Below are positions 10,551 through 21,015 of a stretch of 34,987 nucleotides of DNA, in pieces. The stretch comes from Isohypsibius dastychi (taxonomy: Eukaryota; Tardigrada; Eutardigrada; Parachela; Isohypsibiidae), in NCBI GenBank assembly GCA_034696485.1, contig JAQIWT010000110.1, forward strand, positions 1 through 34,987, written 5' to 3'. The position numbers were made by a program, and so were the translations under genes. The notes beneath the pieces were generated by a model. The model was not told the origin of the DNA. It ran no database searches and was given only the letters and a program-made list of their open reading frames with translations. Position 1 is the stretch's first letter; every line of letters starts with the position of its first letter.

Positions 10551-10844
10551 CTACGACAATGCGGTGAGCTATGGCAAAAACCCTCACACGACGTGAGAAT
10601 TGTCGCGGGGAGCCCTGACGACAATTTAGCAGGAGATGAACTCTTCTCAGCTCTTGAAACGATACTGTTAAGCTGAACCAATCGCAATTGCAATACCGGG
10701 TTGTCCACTATTCTTGACTGAAAGTTCAGTCGTGCATTATGCATTCACCTGCATGTTGCCCACCAACACAGAACCCGGAGTAATCGTTAGATGGACAATC
10801 CATATCTCTGTTGACTGGTGGGTAGATTTTCATTATAGTGCACA
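10551..10844. other. possible degenerate 5' part of the LINE
   Basis: Minus-strand frames here have no clear motifs. Position upstream of RT motif A suggests eroded LINE sequence, but nothing proves it. Confidence 0.25.
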
Positions 10845-12105
10845 TTCTCCAGAGGGGGAGCTGTTAAACTCGAGGCTGGTCAAAAAGCTCTATGGCTTTC
10901 ACATTTGTCTTTAGGGAGCAAAGTCTCCATGCCAACAGCTGTCAACTGAATGATCCAGTTCCTATTTTCCGGTAGGGTTTTTACATTATTTTGCCCTTGG
11001 AATGACTCTGTTATTGTTGTGGTTTTGATGGAGAACTAGATTTATAATGTAAAAGCCGTTGGGCTAGATTTCAGAAGATGCTTTTTTTGCTGTAATTGAG
11101 CTAAAAATCTACAGAAGTGCTTGAATGACTCCCCACGAAAAATAAATCTTGACTAGCGAAGGGAATATTTGATTGCATGGTGCAAAGGTTTTAGAACTGT
11201 GAAACAGTGAAGGTCACCAGCTGAAATTTGCAAGAATTTTGGTTGAAACGGCTGCAAATCGCATTTTTTAAAAACTGGACGAAATTGAAAAATTTGAATT
11301 GTAGTCCGAACAGCGCAAAGTTTTGAAGGCTGGATGATTGCATGGCTTTGCAATGATCTCATCTGAATTATTTATACAAGATCAAACACAGCACATACAA
11401 AATTAAATTTTATGGTTTTTGGTTTCAAGGTCAACCTATGTGAAGCCAATAGATACGAAACCAACTCAAAACTCACTGGCAACTGTTATAAATCAAACGC
11501 TGAAAGTCATTTGATTTGAAAGTAATTAAGTTAACGAGTGTGTAGGTACGTATTGTATTTCGTTAAGTTGAACTAGGTAACGTGTGGCCTTAACGGAGGC
11601 AAAAATTTTAAAAATAAGGAAATGTTTCCCCACCCCACCGAAAGCCCGCGATCACAGAGAGCGAGTCTATAAGCCGTTTCTCATATCTTGACGCACCTAC
11701 AGACCTATTCTCAACAGCTGCATTTCGTGATTCACATTCAAGTATAAAAAGTATTGGCATGGCAGAAACCGGGCCCAAGCCGAAAACGGCAGTTTTCAGT
11801 GAATTTCCATGAATGTCTGAGAGGCAGGTATTGATGAATCTAGAACGTGATCTACGGGGCATATCATTTTGTTCGTGGTTCTTTTGACTACCGAAAAAGT
11901 GGCTTCGGGAGCTCGTTTGATTTCAGGAAACCACGAGCAGCGCAAAACCAAAATTGACCAACCACGTGTCCACGAAAACGGGCTTTTGACGATTTTTGGT
12001 TTTACGAGGGGGGTGTATCTTTTCGGTGCTTCACCTACTCTCAAACTTACCACTTGCCGTAAAAAATGTAGCGGTTCAAAAACTGAGCCTGAAAAGTCTT
12101 AGAGA
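10845..12105 (+). repeat. dispersed repeat, copy B, interrupted
   Basis: 10845-10975 matches 6205-6330 and 11740-12105 matches 6380-6720, same order and strand. About 760 bp (roughly 10976-11739) is present only here, so either copy B took an insertion or copy A lost this part. The extra block carries two GATTGCATGG copies (near 11171 and 11333) and no recognised gene or clear terminal repeats. The frame 11869-12102 gives a peptide sharing the YLFGASP-L segment with copy A. Confidence 0.55.
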
Positions 12106-12336
12106 TAGTCTCAGATGACGTTCAGGTTGAATTTATGTTCGAGACACAAAATAAAATCGCCACAAAAATAACCGGAAAAATTCAGAGAACTAGACGATTT
12201 CATGTTGCCTGAATGACGTAATCGTCGCTCACTGAACGTTGCATAAGTTTTTTCACGGAAGGGAGTTAAATGACTGGTATTTCTGACTAATCATTTCTGG
12301 AATGTGTGCCAGAAGAACTTCTCACAAAGTGTGTTC
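12106..12336. other. no recognised gene
   Basis: Nothing recognised. It could be the internal 3' end of the LTR-like unit that follows. Confidence 0.3.
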
Positions 12337-12916
12337 AAGAGGGAGGGTGTTATATCCGGATTTCTGGTACACCAACTTTCGGTTGTTTTAACCAATGAAG
12401 ATATTTTCATTTAATTATTAACATTTTCAACAGGAATCATCATCACCGGAAGCGGATGAGGTTATGAATGGAATGACGGACAGAAGCATCTCCTGTGGAA
12501 CCAAATACCGGAAGGATCTTCATTTCTATTTTCATTGGCGGATGACCTCTTCCTGCATTTGTGATTGGATGATTCCCGAAGTTTATGTTTTGGCGCTTAG
12601 CCACACCTACTTTTGAAATGCGCGTCGTTCGAGCATTGTCAATTAGAGTTCGAATTTTCCTTTCTCATTGATCAAATAAAACGAGAGTTTAACCTTTCTG
12701 TGTTTGATCCGTAAATTGAGATTTGTCTTCCCTTCTCGGAGCATAGGAGTATTCTGCTGTCCGTTCTCGAGGTTCCATACAGCCGATCCCTGATCTTCAC
12801 CGGAAGATCATTTCCTTAGCTGTCGATCCTTGAAACACCTGCGCCCTAACAGTCGATCCCTGAGCTCTCGCTCAAATCCATAACTGTCGATCAGGAGCCC
12901 TTATCATCTTACATCA
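12337..12916 (+). repeat. possible 3' LTR with polypurine tract
   Basis: AAGAGGGAGGG (12337-12347) looks like a polypurine tract and is followed immediately by TGTTATATCCGGA. This is the usual junction between PPT and a TG-initiated LTR. A matching CA end could be at 12915-12916, giving about 569 bp. Four related CGATCC-bearing units lie near the end (12774-12897). No second LTR or internal coding domain is visible in the window, so this is a tentative fragment call. Confidence 0.3.
12770..12897. repeat. imperfect tandem CGATCC repeats
   Basis: Four units of about 30-35 bp share a core (A)CAGYCGATCCCTGA: at 12781-12793, 12819-12832, 12849-12863 and 12883-12894. A fifth related copy, CCATACCGTCGATCCCTG, occurs far away at 22745-22762. 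Confidence 0.5.
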
Positions 12917-14768
12917 CCCCCGCCAGTTCTACTTTACGTGGGCTGAAGACGGAAGTTCCCGCGGAAGCTTTCGTCAACCAGGAAAGCCACGACAACAACG
13001 ACCAGGGTTCAATTGAACATCTTTATTATTCTGCGGAAGATTGCGTTCTGTATCCCTCTGGATATCAGACGTACCATTAGAGATTCCCTCATATTAGAGA
13101 TTCCCTCATGGCGTTGTTGAACATACATTTGAGAAAGGTGTGAGATTTACTGGGACAGCTCATTTTTCATTTTTCACTTCCGAATTTCCAAAATTAATTT
13201 TGCAACGCCAGAAATCACTTAAAATTTAGGATCACGCGAGTGATATGTGACCGCGACACCTCCTCTAGAATAATGTCGTAATTCACCTGACAAAACATTG
13301 TCACTTCTTTTGGTCCAAGCGGAGGAATACGTCAGCGATTTTTTCATTCAGAAAAAACCAGCGGCGCAAGTTTTACGGCGCCTTGAGAATTCGAATGTGC
13401 ATCAAAATGGAACTCATTTGAGATTACATTTTTCACTCACAAGTTTTTGGGCTTATGAGCTTTGCATTATTTCAATTCTGAGCTTTAGAGCCACATGTTG
13501 TTATGGTAACGAATCACTTTCTGTGAACAATCATGCTGAACCTGTGTACAGTATGTCCCCAAACTCTTACGCATTCTGAGCTTCTGCGGGTGGCTGACAG
13601 TCCGATATTCGTGGGCCGTCGATTTAGGTTTTTCCATCAGACTGTTGTTAACATGTGATTTGAGCTTGACTTGACTCCTCTCTCACTTCTATTCTGAGCT
13701 GAAGCAGATACTCGTACAACTTTATTCTGATGAATTGGCCGTTTTTTAACATTCCGCTCTAAACTGTGTACCAGGAACCACCCTTACTCAGAAAACAAAT
13801 CAGTAAGTACGTACAACAAATCAGTTTGATAGATTCTCACAAAGACACTTAATAACCAAGATCAGGGGCTGTGTAGATAGAATTTCACACGAACAAACGA
13901 GCGGTTTATTCGGAGTCTGTCAGCGCTGCTCCATAGGCAGAAGAGAAAGTTTTCGGTCTCTTCAATTGGTTACTGTGCTCCTCCAATCTTGCCGGTCAAT
14001 TTCGTCGTGACGTCAGAAACACGCTATTTATGTGAACATGCCCTTTCGTGTTTGCACTCGTAATCTCTGCTCCAGAGGATGTTTTGGGATATTCAATCCG
14101 TCTTTTCTGATTTCTGATAACCACAGGCTTGAGCATCTTCAAACCGGGCGTCCAGGAAACGAAATGAGGAAGACCAAAAACAATCGATTTCCAAATCAGT
14201 GTTGCGCTGGTCTAGAATCGTCAGGGATCTTAGGGGCAACTCTTCAACTATCAAGAAGCAACTCTTTCTTGATGAGTTTCTGTGTAAAACTACGCTTCCG
14301 TGGATGACTTTTCGTTTTGAATTGCTCCTCACGCATACGGTGTGAGTGACGCAACCATTTTGACAGCAGGTAACATTTTGGGTAGTCAATAATGAAGGGG
14401 GCCAGTACAGATTTCACACGTTATGCTTCTGTAGAAGTCTCAATCGCCAGAGTATTGCGTTCACGTGAACTCAACTATCCTGCCGATACACACGCAGTCA
14501 ACTTGCCTACGCAGCGATCTTGCCGAATAACACAGGATAGTTGTTTGCTATATGTAATCTGGTTTACTACTCGTTCATATCTGTCATTCGGAGTACGAGG
14601 GACAGTTTAACACTGGGTGCATCAGACAATCACCAGACGATCTTGATCGTCGGAATTTCTCACAGGCAACCGTAGACAAGGACCAATCTTGGATTTCACA
14701 ACGCCCCAGCAAGCTCAAAGACGCCGATCTGAAGAACATTATTCAGTGCACACGTATATCCCCTCATT
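12917..14768. other. no recognised gene
   Basis: No gene is recognised. A perfect 17-bp tandem duplication (ATTAGAGATTCCCTCAT) occupies 13076-13109. CAGTATGTCCCCAAACTCTTACGC near 13549 resembles the CAG-TGTCCC ends of some mariner/IS630 elements, but I find no partner. Open frames at 14032-14307 (+) and 14093-14389 (-) have no family signature. Confidence 0.4.
13076..13109. repeat. perfect 17-bp tandem duplication
   Basis: ATTAGAGATTCCCTCAT occurs twice back to back without mismatch. Confidence 0.9.
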
Positions 14769-15887
14769 TTATGAGAACTTAAACAGATCGGTTCGGACTG
14801 GCTTGGATGATTCAATCAAATTTTTGATGAGAGGCACGTGAACTAGTTTCGTGGTGTCCGATAACGATGAAAACCATTTAATGTCGTTCTTCAAAAACGT
14901 TTCCTTTTTATGTCCTTGAAAGAAGTTACTGCCGCTCATGACACGTTCTGCGGATCTCCATGCATAATGATCCAGCCTCAAATCTTGCAAAGAAGCATTC
15001 ATCGATGCTCCATGTTTGAGGTTCAAACACCAATGCAGCCAGGGTTGTGAACAAGCTTGACCTTTGTACAAATACTTCTGACTCCTGTGATCACATAAGG
15101 CAGAGGACTTGTTACATATCGATTTTGCCAGATAAAGATAATTAGTGTCTAATTGCGGGTGAGGTGCACGATTTGGCTCACGTTGGATTATAAGCGGATA
15201 TCCCTCAAGCAAGGCTTCTGGTTGGTAAATCAATTGGATTTTCTCAGAATCAATATCCGTGCTGATCCTCGCACGAAAATCTCGCAGTAATCCATTGGTG
15301 CCAAATCTAACAGGGAAAAACCTGACTTCCGCGACGTTGTTTTTCGTCTGTGCCAAATAATTCCAAATTGTTTCGAAATTCATCGAGTGCACAAATTCAT
15401 CCGAATCGATGTTCATGAACCAGACAGTTGAATCTTTGAAGCGATTCCGGCAATGAAGTTCCATAGGGAGTTGGTTAGCATAGTGATCGTTGAACCCACG
15501 TTGGCTGACTCGGTTCATGATCAGAAAATTTATCGGTTGTACGATGATTCGAACTGGCAGATTGAACTGCTCAAAAAACTGTGGAAGAACGCTAATGTCG
15601 TCTTCGCTGAAATCGTCGTAAATCACGAATGCGTCGACTCCTTGAATTATGTGAAAGATGATCCATTCAATGACGTTGGCAAAGCCGTTTCGGATCATCG
15701 TGCAAACCAAGATTCTCCCTTTGGAGTTTTCAGCCTTTCCATGGTCCTTGTGTGAATCGCAGCCAAGTGCATCAATCACTGTATCAGAACGATGGAGAAG
15801 TATACTGAACCTGTTTTTAAAAACCATTGAACATATCACAGCAGCAAGCAGAATAGGAATGAGCAGTTTCGTCCTCCTTGTTGGCAT
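14769..15887 (-). CDS. GT92/DUF23-like glycosyltransferase, type II membrane
   Basis: An intact single-exon frame of 372 residues with ATG start and TAA stop. Residues 1-7 are basic (PTRRTK), and 8-24 form one hydrophobic segment, so the predicted topology is type II (Golgi signal anchor). The catalytic region starts at about 59 (RILVCTMIRNGFANVIEWI), with E74-W75 in the family's EW(I/L)-H position. VDAFVIYDDFSEDD (84-97) is the nucleotide-sugar-binding strand. D161-x-D163 in NIDSDEFV is the metal-binding DxD. LDHYAWRS (305-312) matches the HY..KS element near the end of such enzymes. Cysteines at 258, 265, 279 and 287 may form disulfides. The family transfers sugars (galactose in characterised animal GT92 enzymes); the substrate here is unknown. 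A Glyco_tranf_2_4-type assignment is an alternative. Neighbours are repeats on both sides. CATACAG just upstream of the ATG could be a splice acceptor, so a 5' noncoding exon is possible. Confidence 0.8.
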   Translation of the reverse strand: MPTRRTKLLIPILLAAVICSMVFKNRFSILLHRSDTVIDALGCDSHKDHGKAENSKGRILVCTMIRNGFANVIEWIIFHIIQGVDAFVIYDDFSEDDISVLPQFFEQFNLPVRIIVQPINFLIMNRVSQRGFNDHYANQLPMELHCRNRFKDSTVWFMNIDSDEFVHSMNFETIWNYLAQTKNNVAEVRFFPVRFGTNGLLRDFRARISTDIDSEKIQLIYQPEALLEGYPLIIQREPNRAPHPQLDTNYLYLAKSICNKSSALCDHRSQKYLYKGQACSQPWLHWCLNLKHGASMNASLQDLRLDHYAWRSAERVMSGSNFFQGHKKETFLKNDIKWFSSLSDTTKLVHVPLIKNLIESSKPVRTDLFKFS

Positions 15888-18654
15888 TGTAGCTGTATGT
15901 TAAAGTTTCCACAAACCTCCCTTTGTTGGTCGTTGGTGGTTGAGAGTGCACGTTTATCGTCATTCGAAGAGCTTTAGCGACATTACATCCCAGCAGGTAC
16001 TGTGCTTATTGCACTGCGTATTCCGATTTCGTGACATCCAGCGTGGCCACCAAACCTCAGTACTAGCGATAGTCAGTCACAGTCTCCGTTGCAAGAATTG
16101 ACATGCGTTCGCTAGAGAGGGTGTGTGAGCCATCATCGCCGAAAGCTTAACTTTGAGATCGAGTTCGATAACCTCCGCTTTTTCAGAACCGGACCTTTGT
16201 TTAAGTTGTTCATTCGCCATCGGTGGGCTTACAGCGGCATGATGTGACCCGGATCGGCAGAGGGCATAAATCACATCGATGTGGCTTAAGATATTCCAAA
16301 ATACACTTCGTACACTTTGTATCGATGAGAGCCATCGCGCGGGAGCAAAAATCTAAGCGATACATCCTTGGTTGTTTAAATGATCCCGGCTTCCATTTAA
16401 TTTTTAATTCTGGACAACGATGATCAAGACCCGCAAAAGTGTGATGGCCCACTAATCGGAAATCAACGACCGCTTTTTGATGGCCCTGCTTTTTGCCCGG
16501 GAATTTTGCTTGGAATTAGAATATAGAGAAACAATAAAAAAACATAATTTTAATAGTTTTAGCATTAGCATTTAGCATTATTTTTTTATTGTTCTCAGCG
16601 CAGGGGGTCGGTTAGCGCACAGTATTGAATAGCACACTATACTGGATCATAGTGCACTGAGCGTTCTCAGAATTCCCTATCATCATGCGTTTCCAAGTGA
16701 TGACCTGAGTTTCCAGGGAGCGGTCCATTTTTTTCAATCCTGTGGACGGGCCTTTCACTCCCGTTTTTAATCCGCGCTTGTCAGCGGCACGAGCCATATC
16801 GCTTGGGTGGGCCTCGATGCGATGTCAATCCGGGGGCCGGGTTCAAGGGCAGACACGCTTTCTTCTCCCAGTCAAAACAGTGCCGCGCAAACTTATTTGT
16901 TGACGTATCCTTTTCGGATTCTGCTTGGATTAATTTCTTCTCATCCTTTCACGTCTAGATTCTTCTCGATTCCTCTGCTCATGGTTATATTTTCTGGGAA
17001 TATAGAACGCTCTGCTTGAGTGATGGATGTGGACGAAACACTGAATGAAATGAACCTCTTCCCCTGAAATGGAGACCTCGGAACCAGAAGTCCCCCATCG
17101 AATGGTGCTCCACGAGTATAGGCATGTTTCTCTGTTTCTTGGGGTTACTGAGAAAGTGCGATGAATTTACAGCGAAGCAAGTGAAAGTAGTTTGGGAAGA
17201 CTGGCTTGGAGTTACATGAAAGGTTCCATGTTCTATTACACTCAATATATTCCTGCAGGCGCCCCAACTCAACAAGTCTACAGATCTCCACTTTATTTTC
17301 TGGAAACCCATGATTGAAACCTAATTGATTGATAGGCTGAAACTACCGGTACTCATTATGTGAGCCCGCCTCACCCACTCTCATTGAAAATTTACCCGTT
17401 TGCTTTGGCGGACTGACAAGCTGAGAGGTCAAAGTCAATCAATCAATAAATTCTCAATCATAGCTCTCCAGAGAATAAAGTGGAATCTGTAGAACATTGA
17501 AAGGTGGGGGAAAATGAATTCAATTCCAAACAGAATTCAAACCGTGCATGTGGACAAACAAGTTTCCGCCGAGTCGGCAAGTTTCGACCGAGAAAAGTAA
17601 GTCTGCCTGCTCCTTGTACCCGGCCGATTGATTGACATAGCATTGGGGTCCATCCAGGTTATGTGGCTCGAGGAACTGAAAAATTACTTATACAACCCGC
17701 TCGTGATACTCACGTCACCCGGAGGCTTTCCAGAACTCGGAGTTTAGTACAGACTTAGCTATCAAATGTAGTTGCCAGTTGAGATGTTCGATTTTGAAGT
17801 TACTCTTCGATCCTATTTTGTGGCCAGTATTTTTTCGCTTTCGATCAACAGCCCAATATAAGAAAGGTCATGTCATGAGATTTAAATGACCGCAGATAAG
17901 TTTCCATCGATTTTTTCAAAAACTTGCCCTTGGATTCATCGAATTTTCATCAATCTCCAAAATGGAACTTGGTGTTAAAGATCTTAAAAGTTAATTTACG
18001 TACAAAATCGTTCAAAAAGAGCATCAATTGTGGACAGATTTGAGGTCTATCCAATGCAATTCATCGTAGTGCGATTGCATGAGTAAATAAAAGATCATAC
18101 GTGGCCGGAAATGTCGTTTTGTTGTTGCTGCCAACCATGAGTCTCTGATCTATAACAAATTTCTGAATGAACATTATCCAAAATTTAACTCGATCTGGTC
18201 TAAAAAAATTCTTACGAACACGCTCCCCGTGGTCGTGTCACCTCCTGTAGGCGTCTAAGTCAAGACCAAAGGTACACTCGAAGTTGCCAGGGGGTTTATA
18301 CCGCTTGTAACCTTGAAGACAGCCAGGTCTAAATTCACTGAAACTAGACTTCACTCCAAAGCATTTCAAAACTCGAGTTCTCGTCCAATTATAGTGCAAA
18401 AATAACTCGACGTGGACAAGATTTGAGTCATTCGAAAATTTATGGTTTCATTCGAATCTGTCGAAAACTGCATTAATGCGACTCAGCGCCGTTTGAGGTA
18501 CTTTTTTGCTGGTGACCTTCAGACTTTTTGATTTTTAAAATCAATGCAAACAGCTGTCGGAAAACGAACGACCAAGATTAACTTATTTTAGCAGCCGGTA
18601 GTTTAAGCTATCGTGTGATCATGCATTATTTTTTGTTAAGGTAGTTATCCAAGC
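15888..18654. other. no recognised gene
   Basis: A long stretch without a recognised gene. A minus-strand ATG frame at 16612-16797 (MARAADKRGLKTGVKG...) and a Cys-rich minus frame at 16210-16452 have some protein-like character, but no family. Near 16550-16580 are short TTTAGCATTA repeats. Around 17317-17450 and 17630 there are ATTGATTGA/TCAATCAAT words in opposite orientations that hint at small inverted-repeat elements, too short to call. Confidence 0.35.
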
Positions 18655-18885
18655 ACATAGTCTATAAATGAAGCCTTCTGGTGTTTTATGAATGAATACA
18701 CAAATCACAACCATTATGTTCTCCATAAAAAACTGAGAACACCAGAAGAGTCTCCTGCGAATGCCGTGGCACGAAATGAAATGTCCAATCCATGGGTTGG
18801 GAATTGGTAACCCACGAAGCGCACCAGGGCTGGACCGCTCTGACCCAACCCAAGTGTATCCCAGGTGTAAATCGACTTGCTTCAT
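18655..18885. mobile_element. TIR/MITE-like family 1, copy B (short)
   Basis: In inverted orientation this repeats the left arm of the element at 2150-2690. It shares the CCAACCCAAG-type end, GGTAACCCACGAAG, CAATCCATGGGTTGG, GAAATGTCC and GCCGTGGCACGAAATG blocks. A short partner arm (CTTCTGGTGTTTTATG at about 18676-18691) pairs with GAACACCAGAAG at about 18736-18747, leaving a loop of about 45 bp. This looks like an internally deleted copy. Confidence 0.5.
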
Positions 18886-19329
18886 AGTCATGAAATCAGA
18901 ATTCTTGGTGTCTAGTAAAACACCATGCAGAAAGGCTAGCACGCCCGTAGGAGGCGAAAAGTGTTGAAACGATCGTGATGAAAATATACCAGATTCCGTG
19001 AATTTTCACATCTCTCACGGCTCCACCAAGCGTAGCTCTGCAGTGCTTGTTTCCAGTACCTCTTGATCCTGACAGTTTTTGTCAGTTACACAGTGTATTT
19101 TTGAATTGAAACTTGCGATCAAACGTACGTCAGGCACTTTTTCATTCAAATCACCAGCGCATCTGTGACTTTCGAATCAGAGGTTGATTGCCTGAAAGCC
19201 AGGAGAAAGAAACGAACATCAACACTCTCTTTTTTGATGTCGAAATCTCCCGACCTCAAGGGTGAAGAAATTATACCAAGAAAAGTTAAAATACATTCAG
19301 CTCTTAAACGCTCTGGGAAGATATTAGTT
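18886..19329. other. no recognised gene
   Basis: Nothing recognised. It may include the eroded 3' part of the mariner-like relic that follows. Confidence 0.35.
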
Positions 19330-20020
19330 TAGCGATCGTGGAGATAGGGCGGTGCTTGTCGGCGAACCATCCTACGCCCCGATCTACAAATCTTACCCGC
19401 CGGGACATGTTGCACCGCGTCACCTTGAGAATGCTTTTTGACGGTGTAATTTTTCCAGCTTCTTTTCGCTGAATTTATTGAAACATTGCCTCTGAACATG
19501 AAAACAGCACGTATAAATCCATGCTTTATCGGTCGTGACGATCTACTTCCACCTCCCAGGACGAATGAATTTCAGAACTCCTGGGCCTTTGGCAAAACGC
19601 TGCGCAGCCATCTCCTCGGTGAGGTAGTAGGTCTTGGACCTGCTTCTCATCACACCTTTCGAAACTTCCCGCGAAATACAATGGGTCATCGACTTAGCAA
19701 TTTTAAGCTTACTTGCCATTTTACGTATACTCTGAGGATCAACTCAAAATACAAAATTCCTCACTGTATCAATGAGTGCTCTGGTGCAAACAGATGGCTT
19801 CTTTTAGTTCCCCAGCCTCTTCTTCGGTTTAACAGAACCTTTCAGCTCCAAACAATTTTCTTTGATAAAATTCGTCCCCGTTCCACAAAATGTTATGCAT
19901 CCGTTTTTTGCAGTTCGAACACAAATGACGGACCTGAGAGACCGCTATGATGATCAGCAATGATTTCTGACCTAATTTATTTCCTATTCCTGGCAGGCAT
20001 AGCGAAAGCTACCACACGCT
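19330..20020 (-). pseudogene. mariner/Tc1-like transposase relic
   Basis: Minus-strand translation shows the order expected of a mariner-type transposase. A TRALIDTVRNFVF segment is followed, after a stop, by QSIRKMASKLKIAKSM (M at 19719), the second helix-turn-helix. Next come a YYLTEEMAAQRFAKG segment matching the (Q)LLTE-M---R linker and, after GRWK and a stop at 19543-19545, IVTTDKAWIYT. In intact enzymes that is the first catalytic Asp (TDEK..F). The remainder down to about 19330 is too eroded for the second Asp or the third acidic residue to be placed. The plus-strand frame at 19486-19950 is only its antisense shadow. Terminal repeats were not found. Confidence 0.6.
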
Positions 20021-20359
20021 TCAAGCAAGAGATCACTGGTACGGGAGAAAACAAACCAAATCAGAACAGAAGATACATGTTTATTGCAGCAATTACCACA
20101 CTACGTAACGGGAGAACATAGGCCTGGACAACTAGTTATCTGGATTACATGGCTTGTTGTGAAAGGATATATTGGTCAACCATGTTCAAACACTTCTTGA
20201 CAAAAGTGAAGCCTCTTTCAATGCTCTCGCGATTTGGGTGAACCCGGAAGCAGCTCGCTCTTTGTTGTCTGTTCAGTAGCGACCCACGACGACCTGAATC
20301 TCAAAAATAAGGTCGCACTCAAAACCAGCATCACCTTGAGGCATGGCCGAGCAAAGTGA

Positions 20360-20366
20360 TATAAAT
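20360..20366 (+). promoter_or_regulatory. TATA-like box upstream of the secreted-peptide gene
   Basis: TATAAAT lies 97-103 bases before the ATG of the downstream gene, which would give a leader of roughly 70 nt. Position and sequence are suitable, but AT-rich matches arise by chance. Confidence 0.3.
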
Positions 20367-20462
20367 GAATAGCGTCCTTTCTTTTCTGTATCAGTTCTGG
20401 TTTCTCATAGTTCTTAATTTCGGAGGGCATTTTTCATTTTTAAAGGTTTTCACCGAACAACG

Positions 20463-21015
20463 ATGATGCGCCTGGTTGGATTGACTGTCCTCGTTTGTAA
20501 GCTTTCAAACTTTTTTCAAGGCAGATTCCCACATGTGTTTTTCAGTTTCCTGTGCCTGTGCTCTTGAAAGTGACAAGATTCAGTTGCAAGAACCGGAGTT
20601 AGAAACCACAGCAGCTCAGTCTTCACTGCCAGATCAACAGCTGTTGCTTGGCGAACAGGAAGAAACTGTGGAACACAGCACGGCTCAAGAGAAACGACAA
20701 GATGGTATTCTAGCCGAGGCATCCGCATCAGAGGATGCGGCGGAATTGCGTGGTTCTCGGGCACTTCATACAAAAGGAGCGCGCGCACTGAGGCGGAAGA
20801 GAGTGATTCCAGTGGCTGCTGTAAAAGCCCGTCTGGCTCAAGCTCGAAAAGCCGCAGCTCTACGAAGGGTGAAACTTTTGAAGGCTGCGGCAAAAAAGAG
20901 ACTTGATGCAATGAAAGCCGCTCATGCAAAGAAGATCAGGCATATTCACAAGATTGCAGGAATCCGGAATCGTATGCGCTTGAACGCAGACAAAGCTCAA
21001 AAGCTTAGAGGCTGA
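20463..21015 (+). CDS. secreted basic peptide precursor, two exons
   Basis: Exon 1 is 20463-20496 and exon 2 is 20546-21015, joined over a 49-nt intron starting GTAAGC and ending TTTTTCAG. The product is 167 residues. With the intron removed, the N-terminus (MMRLVGLTVLVFSCACA) is a textbook signal peptide, with cleavage likely after ACA (about residue 17). Residues 18-93 are a Glu/Gln-rich acidic pro-region with a KR at 61-62. RRKR (94-97) is a furin/proprotein-convertase site. Residues 98-167 (70 residues) contain 22 Lys/Arg, 2 Asp, 3 His and many Ala, no Cys, with hydrophobic residues spaced as in an amphipathic helix. The final residue is Gly (KLRG), the usual donor for C-terminal amidation. 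This layout fits an antimicrobial-type or regulatory peptide precursor. A secreted nucleic-acid-binding protein is an alternative. I recognise no named family. Confidence 0.72.
20497..20545 (+). other. 49-nt intron of the secreted-peptide gene
   Basis: It starts GTAAGC and ends TTTTTCAG. Removing it keeps the reading frame, replaces a frame with no signal peptide by a complete hydrophobic leader, and lets translation begin at either of two tandem ATGs (20463, 20466). Length and acceptor resemble compact nematode-type introns. Confidence 0.7.

Noticed and set aside
13545-13580. CAG-TGTCCCC word like a mariner terminal repeat
   Set aside because: No inverted partner or transposase frame at a suitable distance.
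16612-16797. Basic 61-codon minus ATG frame
   Set aside because: Short, no family, no upstream or downstream exon evident.
17317-17645. ATTGATTGA/TCAATCAAT inverted words
   Set aside because: Arms are about 10 bp and low in complexity; too weak for an element call.
19486-19950. 154-codon plus frame
   Set aside because: The opposite strand shows ordered mariner transposase motifs, so this is an antisense shadow.
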